Assembly: GCF_000812565.1 (NCBI RefSeq)
Contig: NZ_JTAM01000003.1
Coordinates: 1-64,000 of the forward strand
DNA length: 64,000 bases
Direction: 5' to 3'
Origin: Flammeovirga sp. OC4
GTDB lineage: Bacteria > Bacteroidota > Bacteroidia > Cytophagales > Flammeovirgaceae
A program made the position numbers and the translations under genes. Below, piece after piece: positions 54,761 through 64,000 of the stretch; the first letter of the stretch is position 1, and every line of letters begins with the position of its first letter. The notes beneath the pieces were generated by a model. The model was not told the origin of the DNA, searched no databases, and was given only the letters and a program-made list of their open reading frames with translations.

Positions 54761-55744
54761 TTAGTCAACAGTCTTATCAATGCCATATCCTATTATTTTT
54801 TGTCTCACCGCAGTACCAATCTCTCTGTATCCATCAAACTCACTTGGGTTAATCATCCTAATTGTAATAACACTACCTTGCTCCCAATCTACTATTGGAG
54901 GATTCTCAGAATTTTCCCATCTCAATATCCACTGAGAGATACCAGCAGAATCCAATTCATACAACGGATTACTTTCACAATCATCTTGTTCAAAGAAAGG
55001 ATTATCGACTCTTTCTCCATTACCTAAAGTGATGATTTGCTTATTTCGATTATCACCACAATATGGATTACCCGCAAGTGATGGTTGAGATGTATTAAAC
55101 TCATAATATCTCTTGGAGATATTATTATAATCAATACCGATCAAACCTATATCTCTTTGGTAAATTGCTCTCCTTGTTTCTTCTGAATTAGTAATCTCAT
55201 TTGTATTATTGATTTCAAGAATAACTGCTGCATTTTCAAAAGTTTGCCCATCAAAAGTATAATTCCTCCCTACTGTTTCTATTTGATATCTAATATCAAT
55301 CCCTCCAGGGGTAATTGAGCTCAAACCATTATAAGTATTCTGATTAAATCGTTGACCTTCCACAAGTGGATTAGTCAATTTTAAAAAAGGAATAGCGTTT
55401 TCATATCTAATAATTTGATTATCTCTATAAACAACAGACCAAACTGAATCCAAAACCCAATCCATTTCTTCATTATCTCTCACATAGCGATGTAATGGAT
55501 AATTTTGTCCTCCAAAACCATCATCATAAGGCTTGCCTATTATTTCTCTCAATTGATAAGATGTAGTAATACTATTTTCATCACTGGTTAAATCAATACT
55601 ATCTACCTGATAGTGTATATACCATCCTTCTTCAATTGGATAATATACCGTTCCAGACTGATAATTGGGGTCTGTAATTGTTTCATTACAGGCTTGAATA
55701 AAAAATGTGAATAGAAAAAAATAAAGGGCCTCTTTTAATTTCAT
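54761..55744 (-). CDS. Lipoprotein of unknown function
   Basis: 327 residues. The lipoprotein signal ends FFIQAC with the lipidated Cys19. The mature protein is beta-rich, acidic and repeats aromatic strand motifs (GWYIHYQVDSI, LHRYVRDNEEMDWVLDSVWSVVYRDNQIIRYE); it contains two Cys near the C-terminal third (CGDNR, DDCESN) that could form a disulfide. No family recognised. It is 141 bp downstream of coxA but separated by a terminator. Confidence 0.72.
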   Translation of the reverse strand: MKLKEALYFFLFTFFIQACNETITDPNYQSGTVYYPIEEGWYIHYQVDSIDLTSDENSITTSYQLREIIGKPYDDGFGGQNYPLHRYVRDNEEMDWVLDSVWSVVYRDNQIIRYENAIPFLKLTNPLVEGQRFNQNTYNGLSSITPGGIDIRYQIETVGRNYTFDGQTFENAAVILEINNTNEITNSEETRRAIYQRDIGLIGIDYNNISKRYYEFNTSQPSLAGNPYCGDNRNKQIITLGNGERVDNPFFEQDDCESNPLYELDSAGISQWILRWENSENPPIVDWEQGSVITIRMINPSEFDGYREIGTAVRQKIIGYGIDKTVD

Positions 55745-55807
55745 AATGATTCTGCTGTTCTACTATGCAAGATATAAAATTCATCTATTTCTTAATTACT
55801 TTAAGCA

Positions 55808-55840
55808 CAAAAAAAGGGTATAGACTCAGAGCCTATACCC
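55808..55840 (-). terminator. Terminator of the cox operon
   Basis: GGGTATAG pairs with CTATACCC around a 9-base loop; seven T follow on the minus strand. Confidence 0.88.
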
Positions 55841-55885
55841 GGGATACTTTCTGATAAAAGTATATCTATAAATAGATTTCGTTGC

Positions 55886-57778
55886 TTAGATGAAAGGATT
55901 CTTTTCTCTCTCCTCACCTAATTGTTCGAATTTCTCATCTAATTCAACTAGAACCTTCTCCTCTGGCGTGTTAGAATGCTCTGTTTTAGCAAGTGGCACG
56001 TTTTGAGGAATAAAGTCTGTAAATCCATCTTTATCAGCATCTGGCTTAGAATAATCATAAGGCCAACGATAAACGATTGGTAAAGCACCTGGCCAGTTAC
56101 CATGACCTGGTTTTCTTGGAGTTGTCCACTCTAATGTAGTTGAGTTCCAAGGGTTCAATGGTGCTAATCTACCTCTAAACATACTCCAGAAGAAGTTGAA
56201 TACAAAGATAAACTGTGCTGTCACTGTTAAGATCGCAGCAATTGAAATAAATGTATTCAAGTCTGTGAAAGTAGAGAATGCATCAAAGTTTGTGAATGAG
56301 TAGTATCTTCTTGGGAAACCTGCAATACCGATGTAGTGCATTGGGAAGAATACCATGTAAGCACCGATGAAAGTTAACCAGAAGTGAACATAACCCATCG
56401 CACTGTTCATCATTCTACCAAACATTTTTGGATACCAGTGATAAACACCAGCCATCATACCGAAGAATGCAGCAGAACCCATTACTAAGTGGAAGTGAGC
56501 TACTACGAAGTAAGTATCGTGTAATTGAATATCCAATGCCGAGTTACCAAGGATGATACCTGTAACACCACCTGAGATAAACAATGAAACTAGACCAATT
56601 GAGAACAACATTGCAGGAGTAAAGATGATATTACCTCTGAATAATGTTGTGATATAGTTAAATGCTTTTACCGCTGAAGGTACCGCAATGATCAATGTCA
56701 AGAACATGAAGATTGTTCCTAAGAACGGGTTCATACCTGAAACGAACATGTGGTGAGCCCATACGATAAATGAAAGGAATGCAATACCTAACATTGAGCC
56801 AATCATCGCTCTGTAACCGAAGATAGGCTTTCTTGAGTTCGTAGAAATTACCTCTGAAGTTAAACCTAAAGCTGGCAATAATACGATATATACCTCTGGG
56901 TGACCTAAGAACCAGAATAAGTGCTGGAACAAAATTGGGCTACCACCTGAGTGCTCTAATAATTCACCTTGAATGTAGATATCTGACAAGTAGAATGAAG
57001 TACCAAAGCTACGGTCAAACACTAATAACAATGCAGCTGCAAATAATACAGGGAATGATAATGTACCAATGATCGCAGTGATGAAGAATGACCAGATTGT
57101 AAGTGGCATCTTAGCAAATGACATACCTGCAGTTCTTAAGTTGATCACTGTTGAGATATAGTTGATCGAACCTAATAATGAAGATGCAATAAAGAATACC
57201 ATTGATACTAACCATAAAGTCATACCAATACCTGAACCTGATACTGCTTGAGGTAATGCTGATAGTGGAGGATAAATTACCCAACCACCTGAAGCGGGAC
57301 CTGTAGAAGCAAATAATGAAATAAACATGATTACTGAAGCTACGAAGAACAACCAGTAAGAAAGCATGTTCATAAATCCTGAAGCCATATCTCTTGCTCC
57401 AATTTGTAATGGAATCAAGAAATTGGAGAAAGTACCACTCAAACCTGCTGTCAATACGAAGAATACCATGATGGTACCGTGCATTGTAACTGCCGCCAGG
57501 TAGAATGTAGTATCCATTTTACCACTTTCAGTAATCCAGTCTCCTAGAAGAGGTCTTAACCATTCTAAGTTTGCTTCAGGAAAACCTAATTGAATACGGA
57601 ATAATAATGATAAACCGCCACCAATGATTGCCCAGAAAATACCAGAAATCAAATATTGCTTTGCAATAACTTTGTGATCAAATGAGAACACATAATTAGT
57701 AATAAAATTACCGTGGTGTTCATGATCATCGTGCGAGTGAACGTCTTTGCTTTCTACGTCTAATGCTACACTTGACAT
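55886..57778 (-). CDS. ctaD: Cytochrome c oxidase subunit I
   Basis: The 630-residue catalytic subunit of an aa3-type haem-copper oxidase. Heme and Cu-B ligands are visible: VTMHGTIMVFF (low-spin heme His), HLFWFLGHPEVYIVLLP (Cu-B His and cross-linked Tyr), WAHHMFVSGM (two Cu-B His) and TYFVVAHFHLVMG (heme a3 and a His). HPEVY with Tyr and the D-channel-like region mark the A family. The C-terminal 70 residues are a polar cytoplasmic tail. It is 41 bp after coxB and shares its promoter. Confidence 0.96.
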   Translation of the reverse strand: MSSVALDVESKDVHSHDDHEHHGNFITNYVFSFDHKVIAKQYLISGIFWAIIGGGLSLLFRIQLGFPEANLEWLRPLLGDWITESGKMDTTFYLAAVTMHGTIMVFFVLTAGLSGTFSNFLIPLQIGARDMASGFMNMLSYWLFFVASVIMFISLFASTGPASGGWVIYPPLSALPQAVSGSGIGMTLWLVSMVFFIASSLLGSINYISTVINLRTAGMSFAKMPLTIWSFFITAIIGTLSFPVLFAAALLLVFDRSFGTSFYLSDIYIQGELLEHSGGSPILFQHLFWFLGHPEVYIVLLPALGLTSEVISTNSRKPIFGYRAMIGSMLGIAFLSFIVWAHHMFVSGMNPFLGTIFMFLTLIIAVPSAVKAFNYITTLFRGNIIFTPAMLFSIGLVSLFISGGVTGIILGNSALDIQLHDTYFVVAHFHLVMGSAAFFGMMAGVYHWYPKMFGRMMNSAMGYVHFWLTFIGAYMVFFPMHYIGIAGFPRRYYSFTNFDAFSTFTDLNTFISIAAILTVTAQFIFVFNFFWSMFRGRLAPLNPWNSTTLEWTTPRKPGHGNWPGALPIVYRWPYDYSKPDADKDGFTDFIPQNVPLAKTEHSNTPEEKVLVELDEKFEQLGEEREKNPFI

Positions 57779-57819
57779 GTTATTTATCTTTTTTGAGTTT
57801 GAATCTAAATTGAAAAGGA

Positions 57820-58851
57820 TTAATGAGACTTAGCTACTGAAGCTGTTTTCGCTTTCTTTGCTTCCCATTGTGATAAGTAGTCTGGATTTTTCTCCAACCA
57901 TGGCTTCTGCTTCATTAACCACTCATCATACTCTTCTTGAGTAACAACTTTCACTAATTTTCTCATACCAAAGTGACCGTAACCACAAACCTCCGTACAA
58001 GCTAATTCATAATTAAACTTAGGGTTGTTTGTCTTTTGTCTCATTTCAGCCGTCGTAATTGTTGGCGTAAATTTGAAACGAGTTGGCATACCTGGTACAG
58101 CATCCATTTTCACACGGAAGTGAGGAAGGAATACTGAGTGGATTACGTCAATGGCTCTAATCTTTAACTCGACTTCTCTACCTACTGGAAGATAAATTTC
58201 TCTAGCAGTAAAGTCATCCTGAGCATTTACATCATCATAATCTACACCCATTGAGTTAGTATTATCGATGTTGGCAACATCGTAACGACCTAATTTCAAA
58301 TCTTTACCTGGGTAACGAATCTCCCAAGCAAATTGCTTACCCATTAATTCAACTTGGATCGCATCTTCTGTTGCAGGTGCAGTGATATCTGCCCATGCTC
58401 TCCAACCAAAAATTACAAGAACTGCCATTACAATTGCAGGTACAGCCGTCCAAGCAATCTCTAATGTGTCATTGTGAGGGTTAAAATCTGCCTTTCTTTT
58501 TTCTGAGAATTGGAATAAGAATGGGAATGTAAATAATAACAAGTGTGTTAAAGCAAAAGCTGTAAACACAATACCCATTGTTATCCAGAATAAATGATCC
58601 GTTTCTTTACCGTGAATCGATGCAGCTTCCGGTAAGAAGAATTGTTTAGCATCGTTAAAAGACCACATTATTAAACCTGATCCAACAACTAATACAATTG
58701 GAAATAATGCTGCATTAATTTTGTTACTTGTCGTAACCTTCTTCTTCTGGTCGCCCTTCGCGATTCCTACAAGAGTAATAATACGATAGACCAAAGCAAG
58801 AACTGCTAAGATCAATATCGCTCCCGTGGCAAAAAGTAAAGCCGTTGTCAT
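57820..58851 (-). CDS. ctaC: Cytochrome c oxidase subunit II
   Basis: 343 residues. Four hydrophobic segments in the first 150 residues (the first two are an extension common in Bacteroidota) lead to the periplasmic cupredoxin domain. The Cu-A site is complete: His238 (DVIHSVFLPHF), Cys285 and Cys289 (CTEVCG), His293 and Met296 (YGHFGM). Tyr/Trp-rich QFAWEIRYPG is the electron-entry region. An AAAGG ribosome-binding-like sequence precedes the ATG. First gene of the coxBA unit; subunits III and IV and alternative complex III genes are not adjacent. Confidence 0.96.
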   Translation of the reverse strand: MTTALLFATGAILILAVLALVYRIITLVGIAKGDQKKKVTTSNKINAALFPIVLVVGSGLIMWSFNDAKQFFLPEAASIHGKETDHLFWITMGIVFTAFALTHLLLFTFPFLFQFSEKRKADFNPHNDTLEIAWTAVPAIVMAVLVIFGWRAWADITAPATEDAIQVELMGKQFAWEIRYPGKDLKLGRYDVANIDNTNSMGVDYDDVNAQDDFTAREIYLPVGREVELKIRAIDVIHSVFLPHFRVKMDAVPGMPTRFKFTPTITTAEMRQKTNNPKFNYELACTEVCGYGHFGMRKLVKVVTQEEYDEWLMKQKPWLEKNPDYLSQWEAKKAKTASVAKSH

Positions 58852-58948
58852 ACCTTTCTGATAGTGTGTAAGTTCGTGATATACTTTATTGTGACAATTT
58901 ATCGTCTTAATTCTCTACTGAGAAAAATAAGTTCGCATAAAATTCCAT

Positions 58949-58956
58949 CAAATATA
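58949..58956 (-). promoter_or_regulatory. Putative coxB promoter -7 element
   Basis: TATATTTG on the minus strand, a perfect TAnnTTTG match, about 98 bp before the ATG; -33 not clear. Confidence 0.42.
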
Positions 58957-59057
58957 TTAAAGTATTTTTACATTGATGATATATATCATACTTTTTTGAT
59001 GATATTATTCGATATTTTATAAGAATAGATTGATTTACAGTAAGATATAATTACACT

Positions 59058-59522
59058 TTAATAGGTGACTTGCGTAACCTTTATACCCGCTTTTCGTAAC
59101 AAATCAAGCCCAGATTGGTCTCTATAAGCCCTCTTATAGAAGAACTGAGAGATACCTGCCTGAACAATTAATTTCGCACATCCAAAGCAACAACTATCGG
59201 TACAGTATAACGATGCTCCATCTGTTGAATAAGTTGATTTAGCTGCTTTTGTAATAGCATTGGCCTCAGCATGCAACACTTCTTCTTTGGTTGCTAAAGC
59301 TGTTTCTTCTTGTTGCAGCTCTTCATTCCACTTACTCACCTCAATCTCACAACAATTGTCAAAACCTTTTGGCGTACCGTTGTACCCCATTGAGATAATA
59401 TTTCCATCTTTCACAATAATTGCCCCTACCTTAAGACGTACACATCTGCTTAATTCAGCAATTGACTCTGCACATCTCATAAAAGCTAAGTCAAATTCTT
59501 GTGTTCTTTCCATACTGCTCAT
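59058..59522 (-). CDS. dCMP deaminase (ComEB-like)
   Basis: A 154-residue cytidine/deoxycytidylate deaminase. The zinc site is HAEANAI with catalytic Glu and a CCFGC segment (TDSCCFGCAKLI) providing two Cys; the substrate loop is GYNGTPKGFDNC. It supplies dUMP for thymidylate synthesis. The start could also be the ATG three codons in. It lies 97 bp downstream of carB, beyond that gene's terminator. Confidence 0.92.
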   Translation of the reverse strand: MSSMERTQEFDLAFMRCAESIAELSRCVRLKVGAIIVKDGNIISMGYNGTPKGFDNCCEIEVSKWNEELQQEETALATKEEVLHAEANAITKAAKSTYSTDGASLYCTDSCCFGCAKLIVQAGISQFFYKRAYRDQSGLDLLRKAGIKVTQVTY

Positions 59523-59563
59523 AATACTATTGTATTGTTAAAAATAATTGTTTCAAAAAAAAT

Positions 59564-59594
59564 AAAAAAAGCCCTGTACCGTAATACAGGGCTT
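59564..59594 (-). terminator. carB terminator
   Basis: AAGCCCTGTA pairs with TACAGGGCTT around a 6-base loop; seven T follow on the minus strand. Confidence 0.9.
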
Positions 59595-59619
59595 CAATAT
59601 AGTTACGGAAATTTCCGAA

Positions 59620-62436
59620 TTATCTACTTAAGTATTGATTTCTTCTTGAGTAAATATCTAAGAAGTAATCATCTTTCAATGTATCAATGAAGTAGATTGC
59701 TTCACCTGTAGATTTCATTTCAGGTCCTAACTGTTTATCTACGTTAGGGAACTTGTTGAATGAGAATACAGGAATCTTGATCGCATAACCTTTCTTCACT
59801 GGTTTGAAATCGAAGTCTTTCACCTTCTTATCACCTAGCATTACCTTAGTCGCATAGTTTACGTATGGCTCTTGGTAGGCTTTACAGATAAATGGCACTG
59901 TACGAGATGCACGAGGGTTCGCTTCAATGATGTAAACTTTATCATCTTTGATGGCAAACTGAATATTCAATAGACCTTTTGTTTTCAAGGCTACCGCAAT
60001 CTTCTTCGTATATTCTTCGATTTGCTCAATCACCATATCACCTAAGTTGTAAGGAGGTAATACAGCGTAAGAATCGCCAGAGTGGATACCTGCAGGCTCG
60101 ATATGCTGCATGATACCTACGATATGTACATCCTCACCATCACAGATTGCATCTGCTTCTGCTTCGATTGCACCATCTAAGTAGTGATCTAAAAGAACTT
60201 TGTTACCAGGAATATCGCGTAATGTTTCAACAACATGTTGCTCTAACTCTTCCTCGTTGATTACGATCTTCATTTTCTGACCACCTAATACATAAGAAGG
60301 TCTTACAAGAAGAGGGAATCCTAAATCTTCTGATTTCTCCAATGCTTCATCAGCAGTTTCAATCACATCGAATTTAGGGTAAGGAATGTTGTTATCTTTC
60401 AACAATGTTGAGAAGCTACCTCTATCCTCTGCTAAGTCAAGTGCTTCATAACTTGTACCTAAGATCTTAACGCCATATTTCGTTAATTTCTCAGCAATCT
60501 TAAGAGCAGTTTGACCACCTAACTGTACGATTACACCTACTGGATTCTCATGTAAGATAATCTCGTAGATATGCTCCCAGAATACAGGCTCAAAGTATAA
60601 TTTATCAGCAATATCAGGGTCGGTAGAAACCGTCTCAGGGTTACAGTTGATCATGATAGTCTCGTATCCAGCTTCTTTTGCCGCTAAGACACCGTGAACA
60701 CAGCAGTAATCAAACTCGATACCTTGACCGATACGGTTAGGACCTGCACCTAATACAACTACTTTTTTCTTTTTCGTTGGCTTAGACTCGTTTTGGCTAT
60801 CAAAAGTAGAGTAGAAATAAGGAGTCTTCGCTTCAAATTCAGCAGCACAAGTATCTACTAATTTCCACTGACGTTTGATGTCCATCTCTTTGTAACGCTT
60901 GTCGAATACTTCCGACTCCAAACATCCTAAGATGTGTGCGATTTGACGGTCACCAAATCCTTTCTCTTTTGCCTCACGCATTAATTCAAAAGAAATAGTG
61001 TCAATTGTTTGCTCACCGATTTTCTTCTCAACTAATACTAAATCTAAGATTTGACGTAGGAACCACTTATCAATTTTAGTGATCTTACGAACAGTCTTCA
61101 TTGCGATACCCAATTTCATGGCATCCCAAATTCTAAACAATCTATCCCATGAAGGATTTTCTAATTTATCTAGAATCTCATCTTGTTTCGTGATCTCTTT
61201 ACCATCAGCACCAATACCGTTACGTTTGATTTCTAATGATTGACAAGCTTTCTGTATTGCCTCTTGGAATGTACGACCAATACCCATTACCTCACCTACA
61301 GCTTTCATCTGTAAACCAAGTTTAGTATCAGCACCTTTGAATTTATCAAAGTTCCAACGAGGGATTTTTACAATTACATAGTCTAATGCAGGCTCAAAGA
61401 ACGCTGAAGTAGTACCTGTAATTGGGTTTTTCAATTCATCTAAGTTATAACCAATAGCTAATTTGGCAGCAATCTTAGCGATTGGGTAACCAGTAGCTTT
61501 AGAGGCTAACGCTGATGATCTTGATACACGAGGGTTGATCTCGATACCAATAATTTCATCATCATCAGGAGATACAGAGAACTGAACGTTACATCCACCA
61601 GCGAACATACCAATACCATTCATCATTTTGATGGCAAGATCTCTCATCTTTTGGTATACTGTATCTGGTAATGTTTGTGCAGGCGCCACTGTGATCGAAT
61701 CACCAGTGTGAACACCCATAGGGTCAAAGTTCTCAATTGAACAGATGATAATTACGTTTCCTAAATCATCTCTCAATAACTCCAACTCGTATTCTTTCCA
61801 TCCTAAAATAGATTGTTCGATCAATACCTCGTGAACTGGAGACATTTCCAATCCTCTTGATAACGCTTTTTCGAACTCGTCTGGCGTGTTTACAAAACCA
61901 CCTCCAGTACCACCCAAAGTAAATGATGGTCTAATTACTAATGGGAATCCAATTTCTTGAGCAATCTCTTTACCTTCTAGGAAAGATTTAGCTGTACGTC
62001 CTTTACATACACCTACGCCTAGCTCAAGCATTTTTTGTCTAAACAGCTCTCTATCTTCTGTCGTATTGATTGCATCAATATCAACACCGATAATCTCTAC
62101 ACCGTAATCCTCCCAGATCCCTGCTTCTTGAGCATCAATCGCTAGGTTCAATGCAGTCTGACCACCCATTGTAGGTAGTACCGCATCAATATCATGCTTT
62201 TCAAGAATTGTGATAAGAGATTTTTTCTCTAAAGGAAGGAGATAGACGTTATCCGCTGTTACCGGATCCGTCATAATAGTTGCAGGATTAGAGTTGATCA
62301 GAGTTACTTCGATACCTTCTTCTCTAAGTGAACGTGCCGCTTGCGTTCCTGAATAATCAAATTCACAAGCTTGTCCAATAATGATTGGACCACTTCCGAT
62401 GATAAGTACCGACTTAATGTGCTTCTTTCTAGGCAT
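59620..62436 (-). CDS. carB: Carbamoyl-phosphate synthase large subunit, short form
   Basis: 938 residues making carbamoyl phosphate for pyrimidine and arginine synthesis. Both ATP-grasp halves are complete: [22 protein letters not shown] and [14 protein letters not shown] in the first, [21 protein letters not shown] and [14 protein letters not shown] in the second; [22 protein letters not shown] and [17 protein letters not shown] close each half. The protein stops about 25 residues after [11 protein letters not shown], so the C-terminal MGS-like allosteric domain (about 130 residues in E. coli) is absent, as I recall for other Bacteroidota. Its own promoter and terminator flank it; carA is not adjacent. 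Confidence 0.96.
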   Translation of the reverse strand: MPRKKHIKSVLIIGSGPIIIGQACEFDYSGTQAARSLREEGIEVTLINSNPATIMTDPVTADNVYLLPLEKKSLITILEKHDIDAVLPTMGGQTALNLAIDAQEAGIWEDYGVEIIGVDIDAINTTEDRELFRQKMLELGVGVCKGRTAKSFLEGKEIAQEIGFPLVIRPSFTLGGTGGGFVNTPDEFEKALSRGLEMSPVHEVLIEQSILGWKEYELELLRDDLGNVIIICSIENFDPMGVHTGDSITVAPAQTLPDTVYQKMRDLAIKMMNGIGMFAGGCNVQFSVSPDDDEIIGIEINPRVSRSSALASKATGYPIAKIAAKLAIGYNLDELKNPITGTTSAFFEPALDYVIVKIPRWNFDKFKGADTKLGLQMKAVGEVMGIGRTFQEAIQKACQSLEIKRNGIGADGKEITKQDEILDKLENPSWDRLFRIWDAMKLGIAMKTVRKITKIDKWFLRQILDLVLVEKKIGEQTIDTISFELMREAKEKGFGDRQIAHILGCLESEVFDKRYKEMDIKRQWKLVDTCAAEFEAKTPYFYSTFDSQNESKPTKKKKVVVLGAGPNRIGQGIEFDYCCVHGVLAAKEAGYETIMINCNPETVSTDPDIADKLYFEPVFWEHIYEIILHENPVGVIVQLGGQTALKIAEKLTKYGVKILGTSYEALDLAEDRGSFSTLLKDNNIPYPKFDVIETADEALEKSEDLGFPLLVRPSYVLGGQKMKIVINEEELEQHVVETLRDIPGNKVLLDHYLDGAIEAEADAICDGEDVHIVGIMQHIEPAGIHSGDSYAVLPPYNLGDMVIEQIEEYTKKIAVALKTKGLLNIQFAIKDDKVYIIEANPRASRTVPFICKAYQEPYVNYATKVMLGDKKVKDFDFKPVKKGYAIKIPVFSFNKFPNVDKQLGPEMKSTGEAIYFIDTLKDDYFLDIYSRRNQYLSR

Positions 62437-62476
62437 TTTGCTATCTCGTTTAAAACATGACTTAACACTCGGGGTG

Positions 62477-62484
62477 CAAAACTA
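62477..62484 (-). promoter_or_regulatory. carB promoter -7 element
   Basis: TAGTTTTG on the minus strand, a perfect TAnnTTTG match, 40 bp before the ATG. Confidence 0.55.
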
Positions 62485-62577
62485 ATATAGATTTCTTTAA
62501 AATCACTATTTAAATAACATTATTATTCGATTAATAAATTAAAGACGTTTTTACTCAGATTTCACAAATTCTTCATC

Positions 62578-62585
62578 TATCTTTG
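62578..62585 (+). promoter_or_regulatory. hisF promoter -7 element
   Basis: TATCTTTG, a perfect TAnnTTTG match, 23 bp before the ATG at 62609. The -33 box is weak. Confidence 0.55.
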
Positions 62586-62608
62586 TACTTTTTCTAAAAA
62601 TCGCCTAT

Positions 62609-63364
62609 ATGCTAACAAAACGAATAATTCCTTGCTTGGATATCAAAGATGGCAAGACTGTAAAAGGTGTCAACTTTGTAGAATTAAGAGATGCCGGAGA
62701 TCCTGTTGAACTTGCAAAAATATACAGCAATGAAGGAGCAGATGAATTAGTATTTCTTGATATTACAGCTACTGTAGAAAAAAGAAAAACATTGATTGAT
62801 CTTGTACAAAGAGTTGCTTCTCAGATCAATATCCCTTTCACTGTTGGAGGAGGAATCTCATCTATTGAAGATGTATCAGCCTTATTAAACGCTGGTGCTG
62901 ATAAAGTTTCTATCAACTCTTCCGCTGTAAAAAGACCTGAATTAATCAACGAATTATCGGATGAATTTGGCAGTCAATGTGTGGTGGTTGCCGTAGATAC
63001 GAGGTTTGTTGATGGAGAACACATTGTTCACGTAAGAGGTGGCCGTACTCCTACTGAGTTAAGAACTATTCCTTGGGTACACGAATGCCAAGAAAGAGGT
63101 GCTGGTGAAATTCTTTTAACATCAATGGATCATGATGGCACTAAAAATGGTTTCGCTATCGAACTCACAAAAGAAATCTCACAGTCATTGAATATTCCGG
63201 TTATTGCCTCTGGGGGAGCGGGTGCTGAACCACACTTTATAGACCTGTTTCAACAAGATGCGGCTGATGCGGCTTTGGCTGCTAGTATTTTCCACTTCAA
63301 AGAAATTGGAATACCTCACTTAAAATCACATTTAAGAGAAGAAGGAGTAGAAATAAGATTGTAA
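62609..63364 (+). CDS. hisF: Imidazole glycerol phosphate synthase cyclase subunit
   Basis: A 251-residue (beta/alpha)8 barrel that, with HisH, makes IGP and AICAR in histidine synthesis. Catalytic Asp11 ([18 protein letters not shown]) and the second Asp in [12 protein letters not shown] are present, with the phosphate-binding VGGGI and ASGGAG loops. No other his gene is in the window, so hisF is detached here. Own promoter; no terminator seen downstream. Confidence 0.97.
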   Translation: MLTKRIIPCLDIKDGKTVKGVNFVELRDAGDPVELAKIYSNEGADELVFLDITATVEKRKTLIDLVQRVASQINIPFTVGGGISSIEDVSALLNAGADKVSINSSAVKRPELINELSDEFGSQCVVVAVDTRFVDGEHIVHVRGGRTPTELRTIPWVHECQERGAGEILLTSMDHDGTKNGFAIELTKEISQSLNIPVIASGGAGAEPHFIDLFQQDAADAALAASIFHFKEIGIPHLKSHLREEGVEIRL

Positions 63365-63526
63365 TTGATAGTCAGTTCTAGGATGCATATTATTATTAGG
63401 CTTTACCCTAAAAGCTTCTACGAATTTTACGAAGTGAACTTTCTCCTATAATAATAAATACAAGAACATTCTAAAACTAGAGTGTCTATGCACTAGCACT
63501 TTACGATTTTCAAAGTATAAATTAAT

Positions 63527-63579
63527 GAATGAACAATCATCAAATCTTTTGTAAGGATACTTAATATTATTGTTCATTC
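63527..63579. repeat. 11-bp inverted repeat at the panD promoter
   Basis: GAATGAACAAT (63527-63537) and ATTGTTCATTC (63569-63579) are perfect complements 31 bases apart. The right arm overlaps the panD -33 region, so it could be a two-site operator. Confidence 0.5.
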
Positions 63580-63600
63580 TATAAAATAATCTTATTTTTG
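63569..63600 (+). promoter_or_regulatory. panD promoter
   Basis: ATTG, 20 bases, TATTTTTG (perfect -7). Predicted leader of about 140 nt before the ATG at 63750. Confidence 0.55.
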
Positions 63601-63749
63601 CAGGCATATTTTACAAAAGCATAATAGATAATATTTTAATAAACTGAATATCAAGCTTCTAATAATTTGTATATTCTTCTATTCTTAAAGATATTTGTAA
63701 AAGCTTTTAGTATGTCATTTGCATAATGAAAAAGATTTAAAATACAGCT

Positions 63750-64000
63750 ATGTATATAGAAGTTTTAAAGTCAAAAATACACAGAGTTAAGGTTACACAA
63801 GCGGAATTAAACTACGTGGGTAGTATTACTGTGGACCAAGATCTTATGGACGCTGCAAATATTATTGAAGGCGAAAAAGTACAAATCGTAAACAATAATA
63901 ACGGCGAAAGATTTGAGACTTATGTTATCACTGGAGAAAGAGGAAGTGGTACAATTTGCCTAAACGGCGCAGCAGCTAGAAAAGTACAAGTAGGTGATAT
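63750..64000 (+). CDS. panD: Aspartate 1-decarboxylase, cut by the window end
   Basis: The first 83 codons of pyruvoyl-dependent aspartate decarboxylase, which makes beta-alanine for pantothenate and Co[21 protein letters not shown] is the family N-terminus, and self-cleavage occurs at Gly24-Ser25 in [30 protein letters not shown] continues the double-psi barrel. The full enzyme is about 115-125 residues, so roughly 35 lie beyond base 64000. Confidence 0.95.
   Translation, partial: MYIEVLKSKIHRVKVTQAELNYVGSITVDQDLMDAANIIEGEKVQIVNNNNGERFETYVITGERGSGTICLNGAAARKVQVGD

Larger units (their letters stand above)
63365..63749. other. Intergenic region between hisF and panD
   Basis: 385 bp. It contains an 11-bp inverted repeat and the panD promoter (described separately) and a leader of about 140 nt with no recognised riboswitch. 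Nothing else seen. Confidence 0.65.

Noticed and set aside
63600-63749. Riboswitch in the panD leader
   Set aside because: The ~140-nt leader is very AT-rich with no stable multi-stem structure or known aptamer core that I can recognise.

Overview
The window is AT-rich chromosomal DNA from a member of the Bacteroidota, most likely a gliding marine Cytophagales (Flammeovirga-like). The phylum call rests on a GldC gliding protein, a PorV/PorQ-type outer-membrane barrel, DUF4292, DUF2024 and DUF3467 proteins, a CarB without its C-terminal regulatory domain, and many promoters matching the Bacteroidota sigma consensus (-33 TTTG, -7 TAnnTTTG). The genus is inference. There are no tRNA or rRNA genes, no CRISPR array, no prophage and no transposase gene.

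Layout. 0-5.7 kb: subtilisin-like protease, small zinc-ribbon-like membrane protein and hemL (minus), then a TetR-like/ABC1-kinase pair (plus). 5.7-17 kb: hybrid histidine kinase, the complex I membrane arm nuoKLMN, a cyclophilin-like protein, an OmpR-type response regulator and a nucleoid-associated protein (all minus). 17-22.6 kb: DUF3467 protein, csaA, a repeat-containing membrane-anchored protein, a TruA paralog, a GNAT enzyme, a YhdH-type oxidoreductase and SixA. 22.6-28.6 kb: a plus-strand PorV/PorQ-like, TPR and TPR/PD40 trio, then a PTPS-family enzyme and lpxB. 28.6-38.5 kb: DUF4292 lipoprotein bracketed by two short structured repeats, valS, a large caspase-like/TPR/WG protein and a 2-hydroxyacid dehydrogenase. 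38.5-43.4 kb: LRR and DCC proteins, purF-type amidotransferase and a sigma-region-4-like protein. 43.4-49.2 kb: yidC, pyrG, DUF72 and small envelope proteins. 49.2-52.5 kb: the accessory-looking part, with a MarR regulator carrying a Cys-rich tail, DUF2024, an orphan secreted protein and a CPVC thioredoxin-like protein, with palindromic TTAGGAATCCTAA-type sites and two inverted copies of a ~382-bp element. 52.5-64 kb: gldC, an ABM-like protein, queD, holA, a lipoprotein, cytochrome oxidase subunits I and II, dCMP deaminase, carB, hisF and the start of panD.

How the genes work together. Most of the window is core metabolism and envelope biogenesis: respiration (nuoKLMN, coxBA), pyrimidine, purine, histidine and pantothenate synthesis, lipid A, Sec/YidC insertion and gliding/type IX secretion parts. 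The non-routine content is concentrated in (i) the 49-52.5 kb MarR locus, where a palindrome sits between the promoter elements of the thioredoxin-like gene, and (ii) a family of structured intergenic repeats (four copies) with conserved loops and compensatory stem changes. Coordinates and motifs were read by eye; family assignments are from recall of family signatures, not from searches.
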